Part shown: positions 8,390 through 16,386 of the stretch, in pieces | Layout: each line of letters starts with the position of its first letter | Position numbering within the stretch: the first letter of the stretch is position 1 | Origin: Amoeboradix gromovi | Taxonomy: Eukaryota > Sanchytriomycota > Sanchytriomycetes > Sanchytriales > Sanchytriaceae | NCBI GenBank assembly: GCA_018985225.1 | Contig: JADGIF010000031.1 | Coordinates: forward strand, 1 to 25,000 | Direction: 5' to 3' | DNA: 25,000 bases | Program-made: the position numbers and the translations under genes | The notes under the pieces: generated by a model | Databases searched by the model: none | Told to the model about the DNA's origin: nothing | Seen by the model: only the letters and a program-made list of their open reading frames with translations

Positions 8390-10573
8390 ATGACACATCA
8401 AAACACATCGGACGCTACCTTAATTCGTCTGGTTGTTCACGAGGCTATAAAGAGTCTAGACACCGCACCGACTCTGAAAATGATTCCCTCAAAAATCAAT
8501 AGGTTAAAGAAGATGTTGGACGTTTTCCAGCCTCATGTTCTTCAAGAAGCAGCGCAGAGTATTTTAGCACCTAAAAATAAAAAGTCGTTTGACATCAACA
8601 GTGTAGAGATCAAAAATGGTGTAATTGAACTTCGATACACCGCATTAAACAACAATGAGAATCCCAAGTATCCTGTTGAGATGTATGAAAACGATTTAAC
8701 GCTAGTTACACAAAATGATGGCTATTATGAGGAATCTGATATGAAGGAAATACTGCGTCGTCGGTTTAGATTTGCAATTGTAGCCAAGGTTAGAAATGAT
8801 TCTTCCGGAGGGATTAAAAGAGGGTTGGTCGCACAATTGCATTTCGTTGAAAGTGGTCAAGGCAATGATTTGGACATACATGAAGTGAAACATATATTGA
8901 ACTCGGTTTGTAGGGTGGATGTTTTAACTACAATGGTTCCATTCATTCGCGTCTTTAAATCGCTGATATCTAGTGAAATGCACGAGCAGAGTCCTTTGCT
9001 TGACATAATTCTGAAAAACGGAGAAAGGAGTAAATGGAATCCGCAGGACTACAGGAGCATAAAGTTTCTTGAAGAAGATCGGCATTACATCAAGTTAAAC
9101 AGATCTCAAAAGGAGGTCTCAAATCATGTAATACATGCGATGGGTAGGACTTCGGATTTGACACTAGTCCAAGGCCCGCCAGGTACGGGAAAAACATGTA
9201 CTACTGCTGTGATGATATTCAACGCTGTACGTCATCCTTTGAGAAATGGTCCCATTGTTGTATGTGCACCTTCTAATGTTGGATTGGCAAGAACTGCAAA
9301 TAAGTTTGTAGAGATGTACTGCGAAGCTAAGATGTTTGATTTGAATAAAATCGCTATTTTAGGAAGGGATGACAAGATGGATAATGGAAAAGTGTTATCA
9401 ACTATGGCGTTCAAGCGATTCTACGGAACTAATGTTGATATTGGATTCAATAAACAGTGGGATAAGATAAAGTACAGGATAGAAATCATTTTTTGTACCG
9501 TAAGTTGCGTAATGTCTAGAAGAATGGAAAACATCGACTATTCACATGTGTTTTGCGATGAAGCTGGCCAATTGGACGAGGCCAGTACCTTGATGCTGAT
9601 TCAGAATTCAGTCAAGCAACTCGTTATGGTAGGCGATCCAAAACAATTGCCACCTTTCACATCGATAAAAGGTGCCAAGGCTCTTCGCTCTAACAGGAGT
9701 TTATTCGAAAGATTCTGGGAGCTGAATTATTCCTGTTGTGCCGTGTTAAGCACCCAGTACAGAATGGATCCTGTTATGGCTAAAATGGTTTCTGACTTCA
9801 TGTACGATGGTAAACTACAAAATGGTGACAACGTATACAAACACTCAATGGACTTTGATTATCCATTCAAGACACTTGAGTTTATTAATGTGAATGGGAC
9901 CGAGGTGAACTGTAAGACCAGTTTTAAAAATGAAAAAGAAGCACTAAAAATCGTGAAAGTTATTGATCAGATATTTGATAAGCGCAGGCTGAAGGACAGA
10001 GATTTGGATGGATTAGCTCCATCTATTGGTGTAATTACTGGATATGCAGCGCAGAGAGATCGTATACGCAGTCTCCTCAGTCATCGTAAAAACGAGGATA
10101 TTCAGATTGATACAATTGATTCATTTCAAGGGCAAGAAAAGGATATTGTGATATTATCCTTGGTGAGAACTACTACTATTGGGTTTAACAAGGATCGTAA
10201 TAGAACAAACGTTGCAATCAGTCGTGCTAAGAAGTCGCTATTAATTGTTGGAAAGTATGCTATTTTTGCAAGAAAGGAGCCGTGGAAGAGCATTATCCAA
10301 TACACAAGTGAAATAACAGAAGACGTGGATAAAAGAAACGATAGTTGGAGAAGGAATAGAGTTTTATCTGCATATCAACATCTAGCTACAGAAAGCGAGA
10401 GTAGAGAAAAGAAAAGAACAACAAACGAGTATACAAAGAATAGACAAGTAAACGCTGAAAGCAGTTCTCAATATAGAGAAATCATGAGACAAGCGAGGTT
10501 AGAATCACGGAGAAAAGAGAGAGAACGCGTGGTAATGGAAGGTCAACAATCCTATAGCTGTGCAATATTATAG
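8390..10573 (+). CDS. UPF1/Senataxin-like superfamily 1B helicase with C-terminal CaaX box
   Basis: Intact 727-residue protein; the start ATG has a TGA two codons upstream. Helicase motifs are complete and in order: Walker A GPPGTGKT (262-269), Walker B DEAG (390-393), GDPKQLPP (415-422), QYRMD (456-460), GVITGYAAQ (about 547), DSFQGQE (577-583) and NVAISRAKK (about 607). These are the signatures of UPF1-type ATP-dependent RNA/DNA helicases (UPF1, Sen1/SETX, IGHMBP2, ZNFX1). The first 240 residues contain no UPF1 Cys-His domain, so an NMD role is not implied; a Sen1- or IGHMBP2-like member fits better. The tail from about 645 is rich in Arg, Lys, Glu and Ser and ends CAIL, a canonical CaaX motif with Leu, the geranylgeranylation class. 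Membrane attachment is therefore predicted, which is unusual for this family. Confidence 0.9.
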   Translation: MTHQNTSDATLIRLVVHEAIKSLDTAPTLKMIPSKINRLKKMLDVFQPHVLQEAAQSILAPKNKKSFDINSVEIKNGVIELRYTALNNNENPKYPVEMYENDLTLVTQNDGYYEESDMKEILRRRFRFAIVAKVRNDSSGGIKRGLVAQLHFVESGQGNDLDIHEVKHILNSVCRVDVLTTMVPFIRVFKSLISSEMHEQSPLLDIILKNGERSKWNPQDYRSIKFLEEDRHYIKLNRSQKEVSNHVIHAMGRTSDLTLVQGPPGTGKTCTTAVMIFNAVRHPLRNGPIVVCAPSNVGLARTANKFVEMYCEAKMFDLNKIAILGRDDKMDNGKVLSTMAFKRFYGTNVDIGFNKQWDKIKYRIEIIFCTVSCVMSRRMENIDYSHVFCDEAGQLDEASTLMLIQNSVKQLVMVGDPKQLPPFTSIKGAKALRSNRSLFERFWELNYSCCAVLSTQYRMDPVMAKMVSDFMYDGKLQNGDNVYKHSMDFDYPFKTLEFINVNGTEVNCKTSFKNEKEALKIVKVIDQIFDKRRLKDRDLDGLAPSIGVITGYAAQRDRIRSLLSHRKNEDIQIDTIDSFQGQEKDIVILSLVRTTTIGFNKDRNRTNVAISRAKKSLLIVGKYAIFARKEPWKSIIQYTSEITEDVDKRNDSWRRNRVLSAYQHLATESESREKKRTTNEYTKNRQVNAESSSQYREIMRQARLESRRKERERVVMEGQQSYSCAIL

Positions 10574-10754
10574 TTTGAACAATTTGAAAGATATAATATA
10601 ATAAATATTTAGCACTAGAATGCAGAATGTTTTATGATTATTTACTAACTGCTATGTTAGCACAGCGTTAAGAAAGGGAGAAGATTTCATTGAAATTTCT
10701 TTAGCAATTCACAAAGAATACTAATCAGCTTATTACGCCATTAAACTAAGCTAA

Positions 10755-11208
10755 CTTGGGCTATTTCAGAACGAAAGACGGAAGAAACACAATATTCACT
10801 TAAGCAAGTTAGATCCCTCCCTAAACTTTGCGCTTCTGATGCGTTTATCTTTACCATTGAGGTATGTGTTTCTAAATTTCTGTTCCAAGGCCTTGCCACA
10901 TGTGGAGAGAGCAAAGCTACTCACTATGATAGACAACAGTAGACTTGTTGACCTGCTCATTTATGGGTACAGTATATGCTGACTTTTGGTGGAATGATAC
11001 ACCTTTAGACAAATACAAACCACCCAATACTGCATTTTTGAAAGGCATTTCAACACTCGAATGTTATTTTAGTCGATTGAGAAAGACATCTACCACTGCA
11101 GTCTGCCACTTTATGTTACATCAGTTCCTGAACTGGCATAATATCAATAACACTCGGAGCTTACTAGACGTTTTACTATCATTACCGCTTGACTATTTTC
11201 TCGAATAA
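10755..11208 (+). pseudogene. Unknown protein gene split by a frameshift
   Basis: A first frame, open from 10755 to TGA 10980-10982, reads as protein (LSLPLRYVFLNFCSKALPHV and KLLTMIDNSRLVDLLIYG). At about 10960 the signal passes to the neighbouring frame (TVYADFWWNDTPLDKYKPP onward), which stays open to TAA 11206-11208. Joined, they make a gene of about 150 codons with no ATG at the 5' end, so the N-terminus is lost or upstream. The aromatic-rich middle (STLECYFSRLRKT) resembles nothing I can name with confidence. It directly precedes the Fanzor remnant on the same strand but shows no Fanzor motif of its own. The 170 bp between the helicase stop and this frame are empty. Confidence 0.35.
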
Positions 11209-11334
11209 ATAATTTATCGCGAATTTGTATATATTTTTGTATCATTTCAAGACTTTTCCAGATTTTTCTAATAGCTTAAACACTCGATATTCTTCCTTTC
11301 GCAAATGGTAAATCAATTCTAAATAAATAATTAA

Positions 11335-11649
11335 CAGGTACAGGATACAAAGACATATGATCTTATATACTTGCCATCGTTTAATACTAGTCAAATGATA
11401 AGTAGCTTGTCGAGCAAGGTCGCAAGAAGCATGGCTACAGTGTCCCATTACGCATTCAAGGAACGCTTTAAGCTCAAGTGCAAACAAAGAGGAAAGACGA
11501 TGGTTGAATGTAATGAATCATTTACTAGTCAGACATTAACAAGGTATGGTACTTTAAAGAAAACTAATTTGGAAACCTGAACCTGTACAAATTGTCATTT
11601 GAAGATAGATAGAGATCATATGGCAGCAAGGAACATAAACATCAAGTAG
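11335..11649 (+). pseudogene. Fanzor (eukaryotic TnpB-like nuclease), C-terminal remnant
   Basis: The frame is open from 11335 to TGA 11578-11580 and continues in the same frame to TAG 11647-11649. The order of elements is that of the Fanzor/TnpB C-terminus: LPSFNTSQM, a helix with SHYAFKERFKLKCKQRGKTM, the RuvC-II glutamate in NESFTS (codon at 11515), a zinc knuckle, and RuvC-III in DRDHMAARNI (Asp codon at 11608). The second zinc pair (TCTNCH) is intact. The first pair is lost: TLTRYG stands where Cys-x2-Cys-Gly is expected. With the TGA, the missing N-terminal two-thirds and the lost zinc site it is certainly inactive. Fanzors are RNA-guided DNA nucleases, often carried with IS607-type transposases; such a transposase lies 9.5 kb downstream. 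Any guide-RNA segment would be expected near the 3' end (11640-11800); none was identified. Confidence 0.75.
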
Positions 11650-12062
11650 ATGCATCCTTATTCAATCCCGCCTCAGGGTAGTGAAAGCGTGGGCAATCAC
11701 TGTAACGGAGATCTAGCATTGCTAGTTTCTCTTTGGAAATTCTCGATTTTCTCGGAAATCAGGTCTTTTAACGAGGAGTATCAACAGACATGAAAAATAT
11801 TTATTACGCTTTTTGAGTCTTTTGCTGAAGATAACATTTCGTCCCAAATTATTCTAAGAAATGATTGTGAATGCTGCCTCTAGTCCCTTTTGCGCCTGTC
11901 AATGATCCCGGCTAAATGGCTGCGATGTGATGTGTTAGTAAAGCCAAACAGGTGTAATCTTGTTAGAAGTTTTGCCATATCTTTGATTTTGCAAGAAATT
12001 AATTGCAGATTTCTACATGATTATAATCAAGATAACAATTTAAAATGCTAAGTAATGGCTAG
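11650..12062. other. Region without identifiable genes
   Basis: No protein-like frame of useful length is seen on either strand. The first part could contain the relic guide-RNA region of the Fanzor element, but I see no diagnostic structure. Confidence 0.3.
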
Positions 12063-12119
12063 ATTTCATGCTCAACATATTCCAGAATATCTTATGCCAC
12101 TTTTCTTGTTAGCCAATCA

Positions 12120-12296
12120 GGTCGCAAGACCATCTATGAGAGAATAGCGCGCCGCATCACCAATGTTACTATCGAAGACACCAGCACACTCTATGGATGC
12201 GATATCTCGAGCAATCCACTGATAGCTCACAATGATGATGCAGATCTAGCAACATGCACTAAAAACAATCTTTACATCAATGAATGCGTAGATGTC
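12120..12296 (+). pseudogene. Duplicated LRR C-cap fragment, in frame with the LRR gene
   Basis: The reading frame of the LRR gene is open upstream to 12063. Its translation (RITNVTIEDTSTLYGCDISS, then NPLIAHNDDADLATC) aligns closely with residues about 201-245 of the downstream LRR protein itself (LITNILINDTQQLIICNISN, then NPLLAHINDTSLSSC). The DNA is similar as well. This looks like the end of an upstream paralogous LRR domain, left by tandem duplication or forming the previous domain of one larger protein. Confidence 0.6.
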
Positions 12297-13514
12297 ATGA
12301 ACCTTGCAGCGGGACTGAATCTTGATGTTGTGCAACCAGCTCCTATGATATCTATCGAAACCAACTGCTGTTCAAGCGCAGGAGTGACTTGTGCTGCTGG
12401 CCAAGTAGAAAAGATAGAATGGCCAAACATGTACTTGAATGGCACAATTGACACCAGCCATATCTCATCCAATCTAACTGCCTTGGACTTGAGTCAGAAC
12501 AGTATTACTGGATCAGTTCCAGAGGGTATGCCAACCTCACTCGTAAACTTGACCCTGCACTCCAACAATCTCAGTGGTGTAACCCCCTCAGATCTTCCTT
12601 TGAGCCTACAACATCTGGATCTGTCAGACAACATGATCAATGGCTCAATTCCGACTGTACTACCTACTGGTCTGCTATCGCTGCTATTGAACAAGAACAA
12701 GCTGTCAGGATCGTTGCCAAGTAGCATTCCATCGGGTCTTGTCAGTCTAGATTTCAGCAACAACAATCTGTCAGGACCAGTACCAGATCTTAGCAGCATA
12801 GAGTACATCTATCTGAACAAAGATGTGCCTCCATACAATCAGTTCACGGGAGGTATCTCAGTATTAAAGCCAAAGGAGCTGTATGTGCCAAACAATCTGA
12901 TCACAAACATTCTCATCAACGACACTCAGCAGCTGATAATATGCAACATATCCAACAATCCACTGCTGGCTCACATTAATGATACATCCCTTTCAAGCTG
13001 TATAAAGGATGGACTTTATAACCAGAGCACAGCACCGCCATTAATAGGCACTTTAGACCTAAGCACAACGAGTGACTACAAAGAAAGCTTGCAAAGTGTT
13101 TCTACATCGATACTGACAACCAGTTTGCGCAAATTGAAAACAAGCACGACAGCAGCCTCTATAGATACAGTCTCGATGGTCGATGAATCTCTCGAGTCTA
13201 TCTTCAGATCGAGGTCCTTGAGAACGAGGCCAAGACAGCAGAGTGCAACAGTCACTACGCAGTATTACACGATCGGTTCTGATATTACTTCTAGCAACAC
13301 GCTACAGTCTGTTGTCCTCAACTACAACACGGGAAAGCTCAACATGACCATTCTTTGGAGCTATTTTATCATTGGCAGATGTGTGCTTAGTGTGATGGTG
13401 GCCATAGCAGTGCTATACTACACACCATTTAGACGAACCATAAAGGGATGGAGGCTGATCCAGGCTAAAAGCAGTAAAAATACAAATAAAAGCCAAGGCA
13501 AAGCCTTTGGGTAA
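12297..13514 (+). CDS. Leucine-rich-repeat, single-pass membrane protein (N-terminus incomplete)
   Basis: 405 residues are read from the first in-frame ATG, but the frame is open to 12063 and the LRR N-cap clearly begins before the ATG (NECVDVMN), so the true start is upstream. An N-cap with paired Cys (NCCSSAGVTC, residues 23-32) leads to about five plant-type repeats of LxxLxLxxNxLSGxxP form (about 58-165). A Cys-containing cap follows (216-235), then a Ser/Thr-rich stalk, a hydrophobic segment at about 351-375 and a 30-residue basic cytosolic tail. Many Asn-x-Ser/Thr sites suggest glycosylation and cell-surface location. Ligand binding or adhesion is the usual role of such proteins; no kinase domain follows. 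No signal peptide is visible because the 5' end is missing. The gene is intact to TAA. Confidence 0.75.
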   Translation: MNLAAGLNLDVVQPAPMISIETNCCSSAGVTCAAGQVEKIEWPNMYLNGTIDTSHISSNLTALDLSQNSITGSVPEGMPTSLVNLTLHSNNLSGVTPSDLPLSLQHLDLSDNMINGSIPTVLPTGLLSLLLNKNKLSGSLPSSIPSGLVSLDFSNNNLSGPVPDLSSIEYIYLNKDVPPYNQFTGGISVLKPKELYVPNNLITNILINDTQQLIICNISNNPLLAHINDTSLSSCIKDGLYNQSTAPPLIGTLDLSTTSDYKESLQSVSTSILTTSLRKLKTSTTAASIDTVSMVDESLESIFRSRSLRTRPRQQSATVTTQYYTIGSDITSSNTLQSVVLNYNTGKLNMTILWSYFIIGRCVLSVMVAIAVLYYTPFRRTIKGWRLIQAKSSKNTNKSQGKAFG

Positions 13515-13904
13515 GTGTTTTATAATAAATTTACTTAGAAACATTTTGATTTTGATTAATTGCGCCCAATGTTCCCGAAGGGGGCTATATTAGAGGGTGA
13601 GCTTGCTATATAGCCAACTTTGGGGTTTAACCATATTGGCAAAATGTAGCAAAACAAATGTTAGCTAATGGTAATATTTACTGTTGAACGTCGAAAAGGT
13701 AAAAAAGCTATGGAATTAAACCAATTTTAAAATCAAAGTTCTTTAGCTAAATAATACTCATTTCGTCTTGAGCAATAGAGAAGTCCATGAGTATGACACT
13801 TCAAATGATACTTTTGTTCTCTTGTAGGCAAAAACTATCCTCGTTTAGTGAACTGAAATATCCTTGGCCAGGTACCAGAACCCCAAAACCCCTAGATGTT
13901 TCAT
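13515..13904. other. Intergenic, with one telomere-like motif
   Basis: No gene is seen. At 13878-13892 lies gaaccccaaaacccc, the same 15-bp tail motif found at the ends of both ~170-bp repeats (from 8155 and 15022) and, diverged, at 17386-17400. Confidence 0.45.
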
Positions 13905-14416
13905 CTATATTCGCAATGCCATAATTGTGACAAATATTCCACCTTTTACAAGTAAAATTACCAATATAATAACATAATTGTCGCTATTCTTGATATTCGA
14001 TTGATCATTTTTAGTATTTGGCAGAAATGCAGAGCTGGTAGACGAATGATTTGCTGAATACGATTGATGCAATTGATTTACTTCGAGTACTTTTAGTATG
14101 CTTTGCATTTATCAATAAAGCGGTTGAAATATTTGTAACACCCATATCACTTGTACCAAACGCTAACGATGCATTTTTAAATTCTAACAAATTACTGGTT
14201 TTATCACAAACTACCTCGTTGAAATGGTGTTTGAACAAGATTGGAGGAAAAATGACGAGTAATTAAATTTGATGGAACAATTTTAAATATTGAAAGAGTA
14301 GATTCTTTAGAATCAGAACTAGGATTTGAAGTAGATACTAAAGACGTGGATGTATCCGAAGCTGTGGCTTGATAAGTTAATAAATCCGGCTTAGTTGTAG
14401 AATAAATTGATTTTAT
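13905..14416 (-). pseudogene. Ser/Thr-rich type I membrane protein, C-terminal part, frameshifted
   Basis: Minus-strand reading begins after TAA 14419-14417 with a Ser/Thr-rich segment (YQATASDTSTSLVSTSNPSS and onward) that ends at a TGA near 14210. It moves into a second frame (SNLLEFKNASLAFGTSDMGV and onward) and then, near 14060, into a third (ANHSSTSSAFLPNTKNDQSN) that ends with a hydrophobic helix, DNYVIILVILLVKGGIFVTI, and a four-residue tail. The layout of Ser/Thr-rich ectodomain, membrane helix and short tail is typical of a surface mucin-like or receptor protein. The two shifts make a functional product unlikely. The plus-strand ORF at 14051-14266 is its shadow. It converges on the LRR gene; any relation between the two surface proteins is unknown. 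Confidence 0.45.
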
Positions 14417-14614
14417 TTATTTAATATAAGCTGCTAATCTGTACTCGTCATTGTTTTTCAGTTTTGCTTGTCTAAAATCCTGTACCTTATTTCTCTAGAC
14501 GTAAATATGGGATAATCACAAGATAATGGTCAATGATTAGATTATAAATACTTGGTCATGTCAATTTGGCTGATTAGTCATGTTCCTACTGATTTCATCA
14601 AGATCTAAAATCTT

Positions 14615-14704
14615 ATTCATTGGTTTCTGTGCGCATTGAATGAATATCTTGGATAGAAGCAAGAATCCAAGATATTCATTCAATGCGCACAGAAACCAAT
14701 GAAT
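14615..14704. repeat. Perfect 40-bp inverted repeat with 10-bp loop
   Basis: Arm 14615-14654 (begins attcattggtttctgtgcgc) is the exact reverse complement of arm 14665-14704; the loop is agaagcaaga. A transcript would form a 40-bp perfect hairpin. It sits 166 bp before the second ~170-bp repeat. It could be a foldback/MITE-type element, a hairpin RNA precursor or an assembly foldback artefact. Confidence 0.9.
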
Positions 14705-14870
14705 GTATGCTGTCGTTACATGTGGTCATGCATTTTCAAATATCTAAAGTCAACATGCATCATTCAAGCAACTCAATGACCTGATGCGAAATTTTTTAAC
14801 CCATTCTTGAAACCGAGGATGAGTATTCAATGAACCAAATCAGATAAACTGAACAAATTGATATATAAAA

Positions 14871-15040
14871 TTCAGTTGAATGTTCTTGCACAAAAGTTAT
14901 CTGCATATAAGAGATGGGTTAGTAACTGTTCTTAGACACTAGCACTAGCATGCAATGAGTACTAAATTGCACAATGACAGTATTCGAATGCATACAGCAC
15001 CTCATACTCGCACCAGATACCGAACCCCAAAACCCCAAAA
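14871..15040 (+). repeat. ~170-bp dispersed repeat ending in CCCCAAAA units, copy 2
   Basis: Second copy of the element at 8009-8176, same orientation, with small indels and scattered substitutions. The tail gaaccccaaaaccccaaaa ends at 15040. It lies about 105 bp beyond the 3' end of the minus-strand gene 15146-15760, so unlike copy 1 it is not upstream of a gene; this argues against its being simply a promoter. Confidence 0.75.
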
Positions 15041-15145
15041 TGTGACAGTAAAGCACTGCGCTTTGCCAAAGTAGTTTATGCAAACTTCAATTAAATTTGA
15101 ATTTGTCATTTTGTTTCGCGGAAACTTAAAAAGATTTAAGAAAAT

Positions 15146-15760
15146 TTAGTCGGTTGCAAAGATATCGTACTCGTATAGACCAGCTTTGTATTTTTCAGCA
15201 ACTTTATTTGCAACTTCAAGATATTCTAAATATCTATCACGTTTGTCTTTTTTGGCAACAGAATCTGTTCCAAAAACTGTATCGGCTTCACTCTTTAATT
15301 CCTCCATATTAAAGACTTGTTTAAAAGAGTCGCTATGAATAAAAACGTTTAAATCTTTTGACAGATACTTGTATTCCGTTCCAAAGTCTCTTTTAATGCC
15401 AAGTTCTGCACATACTTGAGTCCATGCCCTTTGGATTTCTGGTTTCTTGGATTTCAAAACTTGATGTAGATTGTTAAAAGAATACGTTCTCCAAAACTCT
15501 GCTTCAGTAATATTTAATTTAGGAACCAAGGCACGTAATAGTTTTTCATTGCACGCGTATATAATTTGTCTGGCTCTAAACTTTGCTTCAACCTCGTTAT
15601 GTTTGAGTTGTTGGTGTTCCAAATCCATTTTCAAATTGGAATGACTATGCTTCAGCATGGGTTTGGTATCTGCAAGATTTTCTGGCGACATGTTGTTTGT
15701 AATGGACTCCATTTCTTTAAAATGATTCTCGATTGGTGAATCTAAAATTTCAGAAGACAT
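15146..15760 (-). CDS. Hypothetical protein of 204 residues
   Basis: The intact frame runs from ATG 15760-15758 to TAA. It is a soluble, charged, helix-rich protein with no signal peptide or membrane helix; residues about 60-125 (QIIYACNEKLLRALVPKLNI and on through AEFWRTYSF) look like a compact helical domain, and the C-terminus is rich in Lys/Asp/Glu. I do not recognise a family. It is head-to-head with the GIY-YIG-like locus, 76 bp between the starts, and these 76 bp include the palindromic aaaaattaattttt, so a shared bidirectional promoter is plausible. No disruption is seen in contrast to the plus-strand neighbour. Confidence 0.55.
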   Translation of the reverse strand: MSSEILDSPIENHFKEMESITNNMSPENLADTKPMLKHSHSNLKMDLEHQQLKHNEVEAKFRARQIIYACNEKLLRALVPKLNITEAEFWRTYSFNNLHQVLKSKKPEIQRAWTQVCAELGIKRDFGTEYKYLSKDLNVFIHSDSFKQVFNMEELKSEADTVFGTDSVAKKDKRDRYLEYLEVANKVAEKYKAGLYEYDIFATD

Positions 15761-15836
15761 GTAACAAATGGGGTACGTGCAATCTTTTTCAAATACATTG
15801 CACCAATCAATAAAAATTAATTTTTAGAACATCACA

Positions 15837-16132
15837 ATGACTGGTGCTTACGTATTAAAATTAGAGCAAGATAAATACTACGTTGGCAAGACAAACAACT
15901 TGAAAGGGACCCTTTGTCAGATTGGGTCCCATATGATAATCTGGTCAATGTTGATTTAAACAACACTGGCTGCTCTATTGAACTTTCAATTCAAAAAGAG
16001 ATTATTTTGTTCTCCTCGGAACTACCTTTAAACTCACAGGGCAACTTATCATATGGAAATACCGTGTTTGAGAAATTTTTAGAAGAGAAATCCAATTTCC
16101 CAAATAAATTTATTCGAATATTTGGCTTCTGA
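15837..16132 (+). pseudogene. GIY-YIG endonuclease-like gene, frameshifted
   Basis: ATG 15837 opens MTGAYVLKLEQDKYYVGKTN, which matches the start of a GIY-YIG nuclease domain (AYV for GIY, YYVGKT for YIG-x-T). Near 15905 the coding signal moves to another frame, LSDWVPYDNLVNVDL, which resembles the next conserved block (Ser-x-Trp-x...Pro/Tyr). It continues to TGA 16130-16132; the first frame dies at TAA 15957-15959. After the TGA, a third frame carries on seamlessly (LNKTDEKGVAILNELASK), implying one more indel near 16128. GIY-YIG enzymes cleave DNA in repair, homing and phage/giant-virus contexts; here the domain is interrupted just after its first motif, before the usual catalytic Arg and Glu, so activity is not expected. 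Confidence 0.5.
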
Positions 16133-16386
16133 ATAAAACAGATGAAAAAGGAGTCGCTATATTGAATGAGCTAGCGTCTAAGCACTGTTTATCTAAAATC
16201 GAAATGTTCACTAGTACAGAAAAAGACAAACATTTGACTGCCAACATTAATCCACGATTAAACTTTCGTCACCATCCAGACACTGTTCCTGCTACAACTT
16301 TATTTTATGTAGTCTGCATGCTTGGATCCGTTGCTACTGCTGCATTGCATTATTGCGCTATCAATAGGGATGCAACCTTTCAGTAG
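16133..16386 (+). pseudogene. Middle part of the same locus, with a membrane segment, ended by in-frame TAG
   Basis: The frame (LNKTDEKGVAILNELASK onward) follows directly from the GIY-YIG-like part and contains one hydrophobic stretch, TTLFYVVCMLGSVATAALHY. It ends at TAG 16384-16386, after which the very same frame continues for 287 codons without a break. No ATG is present at its 5' end. It is best explained as the middle of one damaged gene, or as the 5' portion of the following gene that has lost its start and gained a nonsense codon. Function unknown. Confidence 0.35.

Noticed and set aside
11311-11340. Possible 30-bp intron (gtaaat...taacag) just before the Fanzor frame
   Set aside because: The joined frame upstream does not read as Fanzor and the length is too short for a typical spliceosomal intron.
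14051-14266. 71-codon plus-strand ORF
   Set aside because: The minus strand here carries the Ser/Thr-rich membrane-protein remnant, which has better protein character and a proper C-terminal membrane helix.
8155-15040. CCCCAAAA units as evidence for a spirotrich ciliate genome
   Set aside because: Only two or three units per site and a standard genetic code in the intact genes; ciliate micronuclear features were not seen.
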